DNA of 6,283 nucleotides from Pelobacter sp. UBA5610 (lineage in GTDB: Bacteria > Desulfobacterota > Desulfuromonadia > Desulfuromonadales > Syntrophotaleaceae), in assembly GCA_002424645.1 (NCBI GenBank), contig DIKU01000063.1, forward strand, positions 1 to 6,283. The letters are read 5' to 3'. How positions within the stretch are numbered: the stretch's first letter is position 1; each line of letters begins with the position of its first letter. The position numbers and the translations under genes are program-made. Under the pieces are notes generated by a model. It was not told the origin of the DNA. It saw only the letters and a program-made list of their open reading frames with translations, and made no database searches. This document shows positions 1-6,132 of this stretch, one piece after another.

Positions 1-25
1 ATCCAGGGGCTTGACGCGAAACGCC

Positions 26-1015
26 CTATGATTTCAAGCGCAGTAATCTGGCTGTATTGTTCAGCACGGCGGAAGGCATACCAAGGGCCATTTTAAGGTT
101 AAGATCCTGATCCCAGGGGTTGCGAAGGGCGGCCAGTCGTCGAATAGTGGAAAAGGGCAGGCGGCCTAATTGAAACCAGGGTGATGTCAGGCCGGTCCGG
201 GGCAGCGGCATATCCGTGCCGTAATGCAGTCGATCATGCCATTGGGGATAACGGAGAATGCGTTGCAGTTGTCCGAGGCGGTTGATTTGGGTCAGCGCAG
301 AGATATCGCCATGGAAATTGTCATGGCATTGCATCAGGGCCAGAAAACGATCGAAGTTATGCTGCCCACCGTTGCGTCCATTGCTTGCGCAGTGGGCTGC
401 GATAACGGTAACTCCCTGCTCCAGTGGCACCCGCAATCGTTCCGGATCAGCCAGGGAGTTGTCCGCCTTGGTAAAAGATGCTTCCTCTCCCGTATGGCTG
501 AGTAGCGGCAGGTTCAATTCCGCCATGCGCCGGTAAAACGGGATCAGATCCGGGTGTGCAGGGTCGATCCCTTGAATCGAAGGCAACCATTTCAGCAGAA
601 CAGCGCCCGAGGCAGCGACCTTGTCGAGACACTCAAGGGCATCGCGACGCCAGGGATTGACGCTGGCCCCAAACAGAAGATTGGAATATTTCCGGCATGC
701 TTGTTCTATAAAGGTGTCCGGGATAAACAGTTCTGTCCGGTGTTTGTCCAGGCGTCCTCGGGAATCGATGACGCCGTCGAGAGCAAAGATTACCGCTTTA
801 TCCACCGAGCGTGATGCAGCCAGTTGCTCCGATATGCGCCGCATGACCAGCATGTCTCCTTCGCGTTCCAGTTGCTCGAGCGTGACGCCGAACGCTTTGA
901 GGTAATAACGGAACTTCCAACTTTTTTGCAAGCGTTTCGCCACGTGGCAGCCGCTGTTGCCTGCGCCAATGCCGGCACCGTGACAGTGGATATCAATGAC
1001 CGGGCTGTTTTGCAT
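26..1015 (-). CDS. Amidohydrolase-2 family metal-dependent hydrolase
   Basis: The product is a 330-residue cytoplasmic TIM-barrel hydrolase of the amidohydrolase superfamily (amidohydrolase-2-like). Visible metal-site residues are the N-terminal HxH (H10, H12 in DIHCHG), a Lys in LLKWLPS (about K142), H174 in LLSHTGEE, H208 in VIAAHCAS and D268 in YGTDMPLP. The order HxH, H, H, D is the superfamily signature. The C-terminal NNTARLLRL is also typical of the family. I chose ATG at 1015 because AAAAAAGG lies 5 bases upstream and the HxH then falls near residue 10, as usual. An upstream in-frame start at 1066 would add 17 unrelated residues. The gene is divergent from the small ORF at 1101. No partner gene in the window indicates a substrate. 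Family-level assignment is firm; the reaction (C-N or C-O hydrolysis, or decarboxylation) cannot be told from sequence. Confidence 0.9.
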   Translation of the reverse strand: MQNSPVIDIHCHGAGIGAGNSGCHVAKRLQKSWKFRYYLKAFGVTLEQLEREGDMLVMRRISEQLAASRSVDKAVIFALDGVIDSRGRLDKHRTELFIPDTFIEQACRKYSNLLFGASVNPWRRDALECLDKVAASGAVLLKWLPSIQGIDPAHPDLIPFYRRMAELNLPLLSHTGEEASFTKADNSLADPERLRVPLEQGVTVIAAHCASNGRNGGQHNFDRFLALMQCHDNFHGDISALTQINRLGQLQRILRYPQWHDRLHYGTDMPLPRTGLTSPWFQLGRLPFSTIRRLAALRNPWDQDLNLKMALGMPSAVLNNTARLLRLKS

Positions 1016-1036
1016 GCATACCTTTTTTGTTGAGAG

Positions 1037-1065
1037 CTTATAGTGTGCGCGCCAAGATGTGGACA
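1037..1065 (-). promoter_or_regulatory. Possible sigma-70 promoter for the amidohydrolase gene
   Basis: On the minus strand TATAAG (1042-1037) matches the -10 consensus at 5 of 6 positions. TGTCCA (1065-1060) sits 17 bases upstream, but matches the -35 consensus at only 3 of 6. Transcription would begin near 1030, leaving a short leader with the AAAAAAGG ribosome site. The same TATA core read on the plus strand gives TATAGT, which has no good -35. This is weak, position-based evidence. Confidence 0.25.
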
Positions 1066-1100
1066 TTTCTGAGGGGCAACGCCGTACACCCGGGAAGGCA

Positions 1101-1310
1101 ATGACTGAAAGGCCTTCCCTGAATGACTTTTATATCCGTTTGGAACGATACGAGAAGATACTTTTAACCTATCTGCCGTTGAACAGTAAAGAAGAAAATT
1201 CTAATAAAATAATGAAGTTTGGTGATATTTACGATCTTTTTGTTTTCCAAGGGAATCCGGTGGATATGAAAGCCGAAGATTTATTCCGATTGGGACTCGA
1301 AATAGTTTAA
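1101..1310 (+). CDS. Small hypothetical protein, 69 aa
   Basis: I do not recognise this protein. From ATG 1101 it is 69 residues, mostly polar and mixed charge, with no signal peptide, membrane helix or cysteine. The N-terminal half (LNDFYIRLERYEKILLTYL) looks like an amphipathic helix. The C-terminal half (KIMKFGDIYDLFVFQGNPVD, then EDLFRLGLEIV) has alternating hydrophobics that suggest a small folded domain. I chose ATG 1101 because GGGAAGG lies directly upstream, although the spacing is short; a GTG at 1059 in the same frame lacks a ribosome site. Its codons from about 1190 are clearly more AT-rich than those of the neighbours. It sits between the divergent amidohydrolase and rlpA, about 150 bases before rlpA. 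It could be a real small gene or a chance ORF in a long intergenic stretch. Confidence 0.5.
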   Translation: MTERPSLNDFYIRLERYEKILLTYLPLNSKEENSNKIMKFGDIYDLFVFQGNPVDMKAEDLFRLGLEIV

Positions 1311-1445
1311 AGGCGTTCAAACCTTGTATCCCGCGTGTCTATTTCTTACTTGAAATCTCTCGCGAATAACGGCAATGATTTGCTTCGCAGTTTAATGGTT
1401 GTATCGTCGGTTTTAGGGCTTCGTTGTTGAAGTGGTGTTTTTGAT

Positions 1446-1451
1446 GGAGGG
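1446..1451 (+). promoter_or_regulatory. Ribosome binding site setting the rlpA start
   Basis: GGAGGG lies 7 bases before ATG 1459 and 10 bases before ATG 1462. It excludes the upstream in-frame GTG 1432 and ATG 1444 as likely starts, because ATG 1444 overlaps the site itself. With the start at 1459 the lipobox cysteine falls at residue 17, a normal length for a lipoprotein signal. Confidence 0.7.
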
Positions 1452-1458
1452 ATTACGC

Positions 1459-2400
1459 ATGATGCGTTTGGCGATGGTGACAGCATCCGTTGCATTGTTG
1501 GTGGGCTGTTCTTCTATGCAAGGAGGGGCGCCGATAACAGGGCGGGAGAACAGGGGTGATGAAAACGCTGCCAAAAAAATGGCCACCATGGCCACCGGGG
1601 CGCAGGATGAGGATGACGCGGAATACTCCTGTGTGGTGCCAACGCTGGGGGAACGCTGGCAGCGTGTTTATGAAATCGGGGAGCGATTTTATGAGCCGAT
1701 CCTCAACTGCACCGGATTCATGCAACAGGGGATCGGTAGTTGGTACGGGATACCGTTTCATGGCCGTCAGACCTCAAACGGTGAGATTTATGACATGAAT
1801 GCCTTGTCAGCGGCCCACAAAACCCTGCCGTTGGGGATCTGGATCAAAGTAACCAACCTGCTCAACGGCCGGGAGGTCATCGTGCGTGTGAATGATCGCG
1901 GTCCCTATTTCAAGGACAGGGTGCTGGATCTGTCGGTGGCCGCGGCCAAGGAGCTTGGGTATTACGAAAAAGGTACCGCTCCCATATCGATCCAGGCATT
2001 GGGTTATGCACGTAGCGATCGTCTTGCAAAAAAATTGTTGTCCCCGGACGAAGAGGGGAGGCTGAGTTTACAGGAGCCACCCTTCAATCCTGTCGAGGTT
2101 ATTTACGGATCCAGTCCCAAAGCCGGGGAATATGCACCGGAACAAGTAAAGCCGGAATACACGGTACAGGTCGCTGCTTTTAAAACTTTGGAAAAGGCAG
2201 AGGCGGTTCTGAGCACGGTGCAAACGCGCTTTCAGGAAGCTGTCATGAAAGCCTACCCCATGGGGGACTACCAGGTTTACTGCATCAGGCTGGAAAAACT
2301 CACCAGTCGCCAAGAGGCCGAAAATGCGAAGAAATCCCTGGCGGAAATCGGGTTCCCAAAAAGCATGATCATGTTGGAGCGTTTTGAAAAACTGGGGTAA
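1459..2400 (+). CDS. rlpA: RlpA-family septal ring lytic transglycosylase lipoprotein with SPOR domain
   Basis: The product is a 313-residue lipoprotein. The signal peptide has a lipobox (L14-V15-G16-C17), so it should be lipid-anchored in the envelope. A low-complexity linker follows. The RlpA double-psi beta-barrel spans about 92-181, from GIGSWYGIPFHGRQTSNGE through HKTLPLG to VNDRGPY and DLSVAAAKELG. H120 and D146 fall in the HKTLPLG and NDRGPY motifs that hold the catalytic His and Asp of Pseudomonas aeruginosa RlpA. A C-terminal SPOR domain (about 234-312, YTVQVAAF to the end) should bind glycan strands stripped of stem peptides at the division septum. Family knowledge: RlpA cleaves such naked glycan and aids daughter-cell separation. 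An extra segment between lipobox and barrel carries two cysteines, C58 and C84, which could pair in the periplasm. The gene stands alone, convergent with the methyltransferase gene. Assignment is strong; enzymatic activity is inferred. Confidence 0.93.
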   Translation: MMRLAMVTASVALLVGCSSMQGGAPITGRENRGDENAAKKMATMATGAQDEDDAEYSCVVPTLGERWQRVYEIGERFYEPILNCTGFMQQGIGSWYGIPFHGRQTSNGEIYDMNALSAAHKTLPLGIWIKVTNLLNGREVIVRVNDRGPYFKDRVLDLSVAAAKELGYYEKGTAPISIQALGYARSDRLAKKLLSPDEEGRLSLQEPPFNPVEVIYGSSPKAGEYAPEQVKPEYTVQVAAFKTLEKAEAVLSTVQTRFQEAVMKAYPMGDYQVYCIRLEKLTSRQEAENAKKSLAEIGFPKSMIMLERFEKLG

Positions 2401-2437
2401 TTCAAGGAACTGAAAACCTTTATAATTTGGTTGTGAT

Positions 2438-2463
2438 GCAGGGGCGGGTTATACCGCCCCTGC
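2438..2463. terminator. Hairpin between convergent genes, probable terminator
   Basis: GCAGGGGCGG (2438-2447) pairs perfectly with CCGCCCCTGC (2454-2463) around the 6-base loop GTTATA. It lies 37 bases after the rlpA stop and 5 bases beyond the methyltransferase stop on the opposite strand. The very stable G+C stem and its position between convergent genes fit a shared transcription stop. Neither strand has a clean U-tract after the stem, so it may need Rho or act mainly as an RNA 3'-end stabiliser. Confidence 0.6.
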
Positions 2464-2468
2464 GAGTA

Positions 2469-3095
2469 TCAGGGCTTTTGTACAAGGAGAAAAAACAAGG
2501 GGTAGGCCTTGTCTATGCCGTTTTTGTCCGGTTTTCCCATCACCATCATGCGGCAGGTCTGTCTCATGGCAAAGCCGCTATTCTCAAGCTGTTTCTGTAA
2601 TGCCGTTGGATCGAAACCCAGGTGTACATCCATCTCCTCGCCATGAAACGAGCCGTCTTCAGGCTCAAGGTCACCGATGCATAAATATCCGCCCGGTTTG
2701 AGCAACTGATGAAATCGTTCCAGGGCGGGCAAAACCTGTTCGACATGATGCAGCGCCATCAACGTGTAAGCCAGTTCGAATGCATTCTCAGCTAGCGAAC
2801 TCTGAAACAGGTCGCCGCTGTGAATGTGCATGTTGTCGATGCCGTTAAGTTCGATTTTGTGGCGTAGTATGTCGAGCATCCCGCTTGAGGTATCGACCAT
2901 GGCTACGGAATGCACCAAGGGTTGGAGATGCATGCTGACCTGACCGGTACCGCAGCCGAAATCGAGGGCTCTGGTTTGTCTGCTCAACGGTACATGCTGT
3001 TTGATGTGATCGGCAAAAGTGCAGGCCATTTTTATGATGCGAGGGTTGTTGTCCCAGTCCCTGGCCATGTTGTCGAAGGCGTTATGCTTAGTCAT
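2469..3095 (-). CDS. Class I SAM-dependent methyltransferase
   Basis: The product is a 208-residue soluble methyltransferase of the UbiE/Methyltransf_11-like group. Motif I, which binds S-adenosylmethionine, is ALDFGCGTGQ (about 43-52). The acidic ribose-binding end of strand 2 is VDTSSGML (D68). SGDLFQ (D95) contacts adenine in the fold, and MALHHV (about 113-118) is the post-II motif. The C-terminal HLGFDPTALQKQLENSGF is common in this group and probably helps form the acceptor pocket. No membrane segment is present, so it is not the membrane ICMT type. I chose ATG 3095 because AAAGGA lies 6 bases upstream; GTG 3110 overlaps the end of the protease gene and has no better site. It is the second gene of a unit with the M48 protease, separated by 11 bases. 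The substrate cannot be told; small molecule, quinone or protein all remain possible. Confidence 0.88.
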   Translation of the reverse strand: MTKHNAFDNMARDWDNNPRIIKMACTFADHIKQHVPLSRQTRALDFGCGTGQVSMHLQPLVHSVAMVDTSSGMLDILRHKIELNGIDNMHIHSGDLFQSSLAENAFELAYTLMALHHVEQVLPALERFHQLLKPGGYLCIGDLEPEDGSFHGEEMDVHLGFDPTALQKQLENSGFAMRQTCRMMVMGKPDKNGIDKAYPLFFLLVQKP

Positions 3096-3101
3096 CGATG
3101 A

Positions 3102-3107
3102 TCCTTT
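3102..3107 (-). promoter_or_regulatory. Ribosome site of the methyltransferase gene overlapping the protease stop codon
   Basis: On the minus strand the bases read GTGAAAGGA. The protease stop TGA occupies 3109-3107, and the Shine-Dalgarno AAAGGA occupies 3107-3102, 6 bases before ATG 3095. Ribosomes finishing the protease should therefore sit on the initiation site of the next gene, a usual layout for translational coupling. Confidence 0.7.
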
Positions 3108-4372
3108 CACTTCGGTTGTGAATTTACCTCAGGGTTTGACAGTGTATTCAGCAAAGCGGTCACCCGCTCGACAATCGGTGGATGGGAAAAGCGAAACCAG
3201 GCATACAGGGGGTGCGGGTGAAGGGCAGCCAGGTTGTCGTGTGCCAGCTTGACCAGAGCTTCGGCAAGGTCGGCGGGGCGGCCGGTGAGATTGCAGGCAA
3301 AACGGTCCGCCTGGCGCTCATGACGACGGGACAGCATATTGCCTAAAGGAATCAGTGGGAAACTGATCAGTGCGGCAAGCAGCATAAGAATCGTGATTTG
3401 GGCCACAAACGATGCCGAAGGCAGCTGCAGCAGGCCCGGTAGACCACCCCATCGGATCAGATGGGCGGAAAGATACAGGCCACCAAGGGTCAATAACGCG
3501 CTGCTGATAAGCCGTCGTGAGATGTGTTTGTATTTCCAGTGCCCGATTTCGTGGGCAAGGACTGCCAGGGTTTGATGGTCTTCCATTTGTTCCAGCAAGG
3601 TATCGAACAATACGATGCGTTTCTGGCGGCCCAGACCGGTAAAATACGCGTTGCCGTGGCGGCTGCGGCGGGATGCATCGACTTTAAAAACACGTCCTGC
3701 ATGCAGACCGGCTTTTTCGGCCATGAGCCGTATCCGTTCTTCCAGTCCCGGTTTTTCGATGGGCGAGAATTTGAAGAACAGCGGTTCTATCAGGTAAGGG
3801 GAGATAACCATCACAATCAGACTGAAAAAAGTAATGAAACCCCATACCCACAGCCACCAGGCTTGGGGGCTGGCCAATACCAGCCACAATGCTCCGACGA
3901 TCAGCAGTCCATACAGGAGTAGAGCGATCGCAGTGCCTTTGGCCGTATCGGACAGCCACAGGCGTAGCGACATGGTGTTAAAACCGTACCGGGCTTCAAT
4001 CCGGAAGTTTCGATACCAGGAAAAGGGTAGGTCCAAACATTGTCGGGCCACTATAAGCCCCAGGAAAAACAGCATGCCCTGAACTATGAAGGAGTCTGTC
4101 AGTGAAGACGTCCATGCATCGTATCGGGGCAGCCAGCCACCGAACATGAAGCCAATGAACAGCACCGCCGAGAGTGCTTCTTCAAAAAGAGCCAGGCGTT
4201 TTTTATCCGTTTCGTAGGCCAGAGCCCGTTCAACGGTGTCATGATCGAAGTGCCGTTGGAAGCTGTCCGGTATCTGTTTCGCATGGCGTTGCTGATAGCG
4301 CAGATTAAGCCAATCAAGCAGCTGATCGCATAAAAATACGAATACATAGGCGCCTAAAAGAGCGCTTTTCAT
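3107..4372 (-). CDS. M48 family (Ste24/CAAX-protease-like) integral membrane zinc metallopeptidase
   Basis: The product is a 421-residue polytopic membrane protease. About seven hydrophobic segments are visible, near 4-22, 67-81, 97-113, 146-167, 172-195, 288-306 and 322-347. The zinc motif HEIGH (H274, E275, H278) lies before the sixth segment, and the third ligand is E352 in SRRHERQAD, followed by the conserved Asp of the ExxxD motif. The N-terminal part has the M48_N hallmarks, such as PFSWYRNFRIEARYGFN. The pre-catalytic SRHGNAYFTGLGRQKRIVLF is nearly diagnostic of Ste24-like enzymes, and the length matches that family rather than the shorter HtpX. Start ATG 4372 has AAGGAG 6 bases upstream. 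Eukaryotic Ste24 cleaves prenylated CAAX proteins and clogged translocons. In bacteria a role in membrane protein quality control is more likely, which is inference. It is the first gene of a pair with the methyltransferase. Confidence 0.93.
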   Translation of the reverse strand: MKSALLGAYVFVFLCDQLLDWLNLRYQQRHAKQIPDSFQRHFDHDTVERALAYETDKKRLALFEEALSAVLFIGFMFGGWLPRYDAWTSSLTDSFIVQGMLFFLGLIVARQCLDLPFSWYRNFRIEARYGFNTMSLRLWLSDTAKGTAIALLLYGLLIVGALWLVLASPQAWWLWVWGFITFFSLIVMVISPYLIEPLFFKFSPIEKPGLEERIRLMAEKAGLHAGRVFKVDASRRSRHGNAYFTGLGRQKRIVLFDTLLEQMEDHQTLAVLAHEIGHWKYKHISRRLISSALLTLGGLYLSAHLIRWGGLPGLLQLPSASFVAQITILMLLAALISFPLIPLGNMLSRRHERQADRFACNLTGRPADLAEALVKLAHDNLAALHPHPLYAWFRFSHPPIVERVTALLNTLSNPEVNSQPK

Positions 4373-4396
4373 GGGTGACTCCTTCGTTTTGCCAGA

Positions 4397-4402
4397 ATTG
4401 TA
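4397..4402 (-). promoter_or_regulatory. Possible -10 element for the protease-methyltransferase unit
   Basis: TACAAT on the minus strand (4402-4397) matches the sigma-70 -10 consensus at 5 of 6 positions and lies 24 bases before ATG 4372. No acceptable -35 is found 16-18 bases upstream; the nearest, TCGACG, is 22 bases away. The call rests on position and one hexamer only. Confidence 0.22.
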
Positions 4403-4460
4403 AAAAGATTGAAGCATCGCATCTCGTCGACAGGCCGGGTGGTTTGCGCTTTTCCCCCCT

Positions 4461-4555
4461 TATCCTTTATGCTAACAATATCGGTCGAAAATTTTGCTTT
4501 GCCATCTCATGTCCTTATGAGAAAGCATAATATCCTTGATCGAAGACAATGTTTT
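4461..4555 (+). repeat. Imperfect tandem repeat upstream of the radical SAM gene
   Basis: Two segments, about 4461-4495 and 4510-4555, share the same ordered blocks: TCCTT, ATG, AATATC, TCGAA and a T-run. Block positions are 4463-4467, 4469-4471, 4477-4482, 4485-4489 and 4492-4495 in the first copy. In the second they are 4512-4516, 4517-4519, 4529-4534, 4540-4544 and 4552-4555. Spacing differs between copies, so this is a degraded duplication or paired binding sites at best, and chance similarity is possible in AT-rich DNA. Confidence 0.3.
4495..4527 (+). promoter_or_regulatory. Bulged hairpin in the leader of the radical SAM gene
   Basis: TGCTTT (4495-4500) can pair with AAAGCA (4522-4527), and CTCAT (4506-4510) with ATGAG (4517-4521). 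The loop is GTCCTT, with a 5-base bulge, GCCAT, on the left side only. The element ends 86 bases before the start codon. It could be an operator with two overlapping dyads or an RNA leader structure. The stems are short and the function is unknown. Confidence 0.3.
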
Positions 4556-4613
4556 CCTGTGATGCTCCGGTTATTCTGAAAAAAACAGGATATCGGTTTG
4601 GAGGAACAGAGAT

Positions 4614-5969
4614 ATGAATAGTAACAGACCGGAAGAGGCTTCCGCCAGTGTTGAATCGGCGGCACTGCGGCAATACCCCAGCAAGTTGTTTGTTGAAAGT
4701 ACGACCTTCTGCAATTTGCGTTGTCCCATGTGCGTCAAGCAGGCTGCAGACAGCAAGGTTATCGATGCGGATATGTCGCAGAAGACCTTCGCTGCCCTGG
4801 AACCGGTTTTCCCCCATCTCGAATCGTTGGTCCTCAACGGTATCGGCGAACCGTTGATGCACCCTCATCTCCTGGAGTGGATAAAGCGGGCCCGGCAGTT
4901 GATGCCCGCCGACGCCTGGATCGGGTTCCAGTCCAACGGTATGTTGATCGATCGTAACTGGGCGCGGGACCTGGTTGAAGCCGGTCTTGATCGCATCTGC
5001 CTGTCGGTGGATGGTGTCAAGCCCGAGACCTTCGCCAAAGTGCGCGAAGGGGAGGATATCAGTGACATGGACCGGGCCTTCAGGATGCTGAACGAAGCCC
5101 GCCAGAGGCAGCCGGGAAGCCGGCTCAAAATCGGGACGGAATTCGTTGCCATGCGTGAAAATTTTCACCAGTTGCCCGATACCGTGCGCTGGGTCGCGCA
5201 GCGAGGAGCCGATTTTATTATAGTCAGTCATGCCCTCCCTTACGACATTTCCGGGATCAACCAGACCGCTTACGATAATTCCATCGATGTGTCGGTTGAG
5301 ATTTATGAGCGATGGAAACGGCAATTGTCTGCCGAAGGACTCGATATCAGGGCCTACGATTATATGGTTTGGGAAAAAGAACAGATTATGCCCAAGGCCT
5401 CCGATGCGCAGGTGCGCAAGGTCAATAAATACGTTGGAAGGATGCGGGAAGAGGCGCGCCAAAAAGATATTTTCATGGATGTCATGCAGCTGATTCGGCG
5501 GGACGAGGCTCTGCTGGCCGAGGTCAAGGATGTGTTTGACGAAGCGCAGCGGGTGGCCGATGAAATGGGGATCGAACTCAAATTGCCGGCTTTAACTCCA
5601 CGTTATGAACGTGAATGTCCGTTTGTCACGAAAGGCTCGGCGTTCATCTCCTGGGACGGCGATGTACACCCCTGCTACTACCTCTGGCATCATTATCGTT
5701 GCTATATCAATGACTGGGATCGACTGGTCAAACCGAAGGTGTTCGGCAACGTAAACAAACAACCGTTGCTGGATATCTGGCAAAGCGAGGAATTCCGTAC
5801 CTTTCGCGAGCATGTGGTCGAATTCGATTACCCGTACTGCTCCAATTGCGGTGTGGCCCCTTGCGACCTGGTGCAGGAAGAAGATTTCGATGTGGACTGT
5901 TTTACCAATCCGGAGCCTTGCGGTACCTGCCAATGGGCCATGGGTTTGCTGCAGTGTTTGCAGGACTGA
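4614..5969 (+). CDS. Radical SAM/SPASM domain protein, putative metalloenzyme or peptide maturase
   Basis: The product is 451 residues. The radical SAM core begins near residue 22. CNLRCPMC (C33, C37, C40) is the CxxxCxxC that binds the SAM-cleaving 4Fe-4S cluster. GIGEP (76-80) is the SAM-binding GGE-like motif, and SNGM and LSVDG follow as core strands. A charged, largely helical insert covers about 220-330. The C-terminal SPASM-like region holds ten cysteines (335, 354, 363, 409, 412, 417, 429, 436, 439, 448), enough for two auxiliary Fe-S clusters. SPASM enzymes modify peptides or mature other enzymes by radical chemistry. The Cys pattern reminds me of Geobacter-type putative metalloenzyme maturases and tungsten-oxidoreductase maturases; this is from memory and untested. 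The start has GGAGG 9 bases upstream. No substrate peptide or client oxidoreductase is in the window. It is monocistronic, ending at a strong terminator. Confidence 0.9.
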   Translation: MNSNRPEEASASVESAALRQYPSKLFVESTTFCNLRCPMCVKQAADSKVIDADMSQKTFAALEPVFPHLESLVLNGIGEPLMHPHLLEWIKRARQLMPADAWIGFQSNGMLIDRNWARDLVEAGLDRICLSVDGVKPETFAKVREGEDISDMDRAFRMLNEARQRQPGSRLKIGTEFVAMRENFHQLPDTVRWVAQRGADFIIVSHALPYDISGINQTAYDNSIDVSVEIYERWKRQLSAEGLDIRAYDYMVWEKEQIMPKASDAQVRKVNKYVGRMREEARQKDIFMDVMQLIRRDEALLAEVKDVFDEAQRVADEMGIELKLPALTPRYERECPFVTKGSAFISWDGDVHPCYYLWHHYRCYINDWDRLVKPKVFGNVNKQPLLDIWQSEEFRTFREHVVEFDYPYCSNCGVAPCDLVQEEDFDVDCFTNPEPCGTCQWAMGLLQCLQD

Positions 5970-6044
5970 CGGCAAAGAGCATATACCTGAAAACCAAAAA
6001 GCCTGATCCTGTTTAGGTTTCGCTTAACGTGGTGACGAAGATCT

Positions 6045-6090
6045 GTATTAAAAGAGCCTCCCTTGAAAACAAGGGAGGCTCTTTTAATAC
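6045..6090. terminator. Bidirectional intrinsic terminator between the radical SAM gene and katG
   Basis: The two arms, 6045-6065 and 6070-6090, are perfect 21-base inverted complements around an AAAA loop. The core stem is GAGCCTCCCTTG against CAAGGGAGGCTC. The outer arms are A-rich on the left and end in CTTTTAATAC on the right. It therefore reads as stem plus U-rich tail on both strands. It lies 75 bases after the radical SAM stop and 42 bases beyond the katG stop, serving both convergent genes. Confidence 0.93.
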
Positions 6091-6103
6091 GTGACAGTGA
6101 AAG

Positions 6104-6124
6104 CCACAGACTTAAATTCTGTGG
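6104..6124 (-). terminator. Secondary hairpin just after katG
   Basis: CCACAGA (6104-6110) pairs with TCTGTGG (6118-6124) around a 7-base loop. On the minus strand it starts 8 bases after the katG stop and is followed by CTTTC, a poor U-tract. It may be a weak first stop ahead of the strong hairpin at 6045-6090, or a 3'-end stabilising structure. Confidence 0.35.
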
Positions 6125-6132
6125 GTCTGTTT

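Noticed and set aside
7..26. Possible terminator hairpin GGGC/GCCC after the amidohydrolase gene
   Set aside because: The stem is only 4 bp with a 12-base loop and no U-tract. It is too weak to call, and the window edge hides further context.
1350..1379. Possible rlpA promoter (TTGAAA, then AATGAT, spacing 18)
   Set aside because: The -10 matches at only 4 of 6 positions and the spacing is not optimal. Equally weak pairs occur nearby (TTGCTT 1380-1385 with TATCGT 1402-1407), so none can be preferred.
3524..3922. Plus-strand open frame of 132 codons opposite the M48 protease
   Set aside because: It is antisense to the protease domain holding HEIGH and has no family resemblance; a shadow frame.
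4373..4613. Sigma-54 promoter or riboswitch in the divergent region
   Set aside because: I found no TGGC-N-TTGC pair with proper spacing on either strand and no recognisable riboswitch core. Only short dyads are present.
4515..5462. A 315-codon minus-strand open frame opposite the radical SAM gene
   Set aside because: It lies almost wholly antisense to a gene with clear catalytic motifs. Its translation shows no recognisable domain, and it has no convincing ribosome site. It is a codon-bias shadow.
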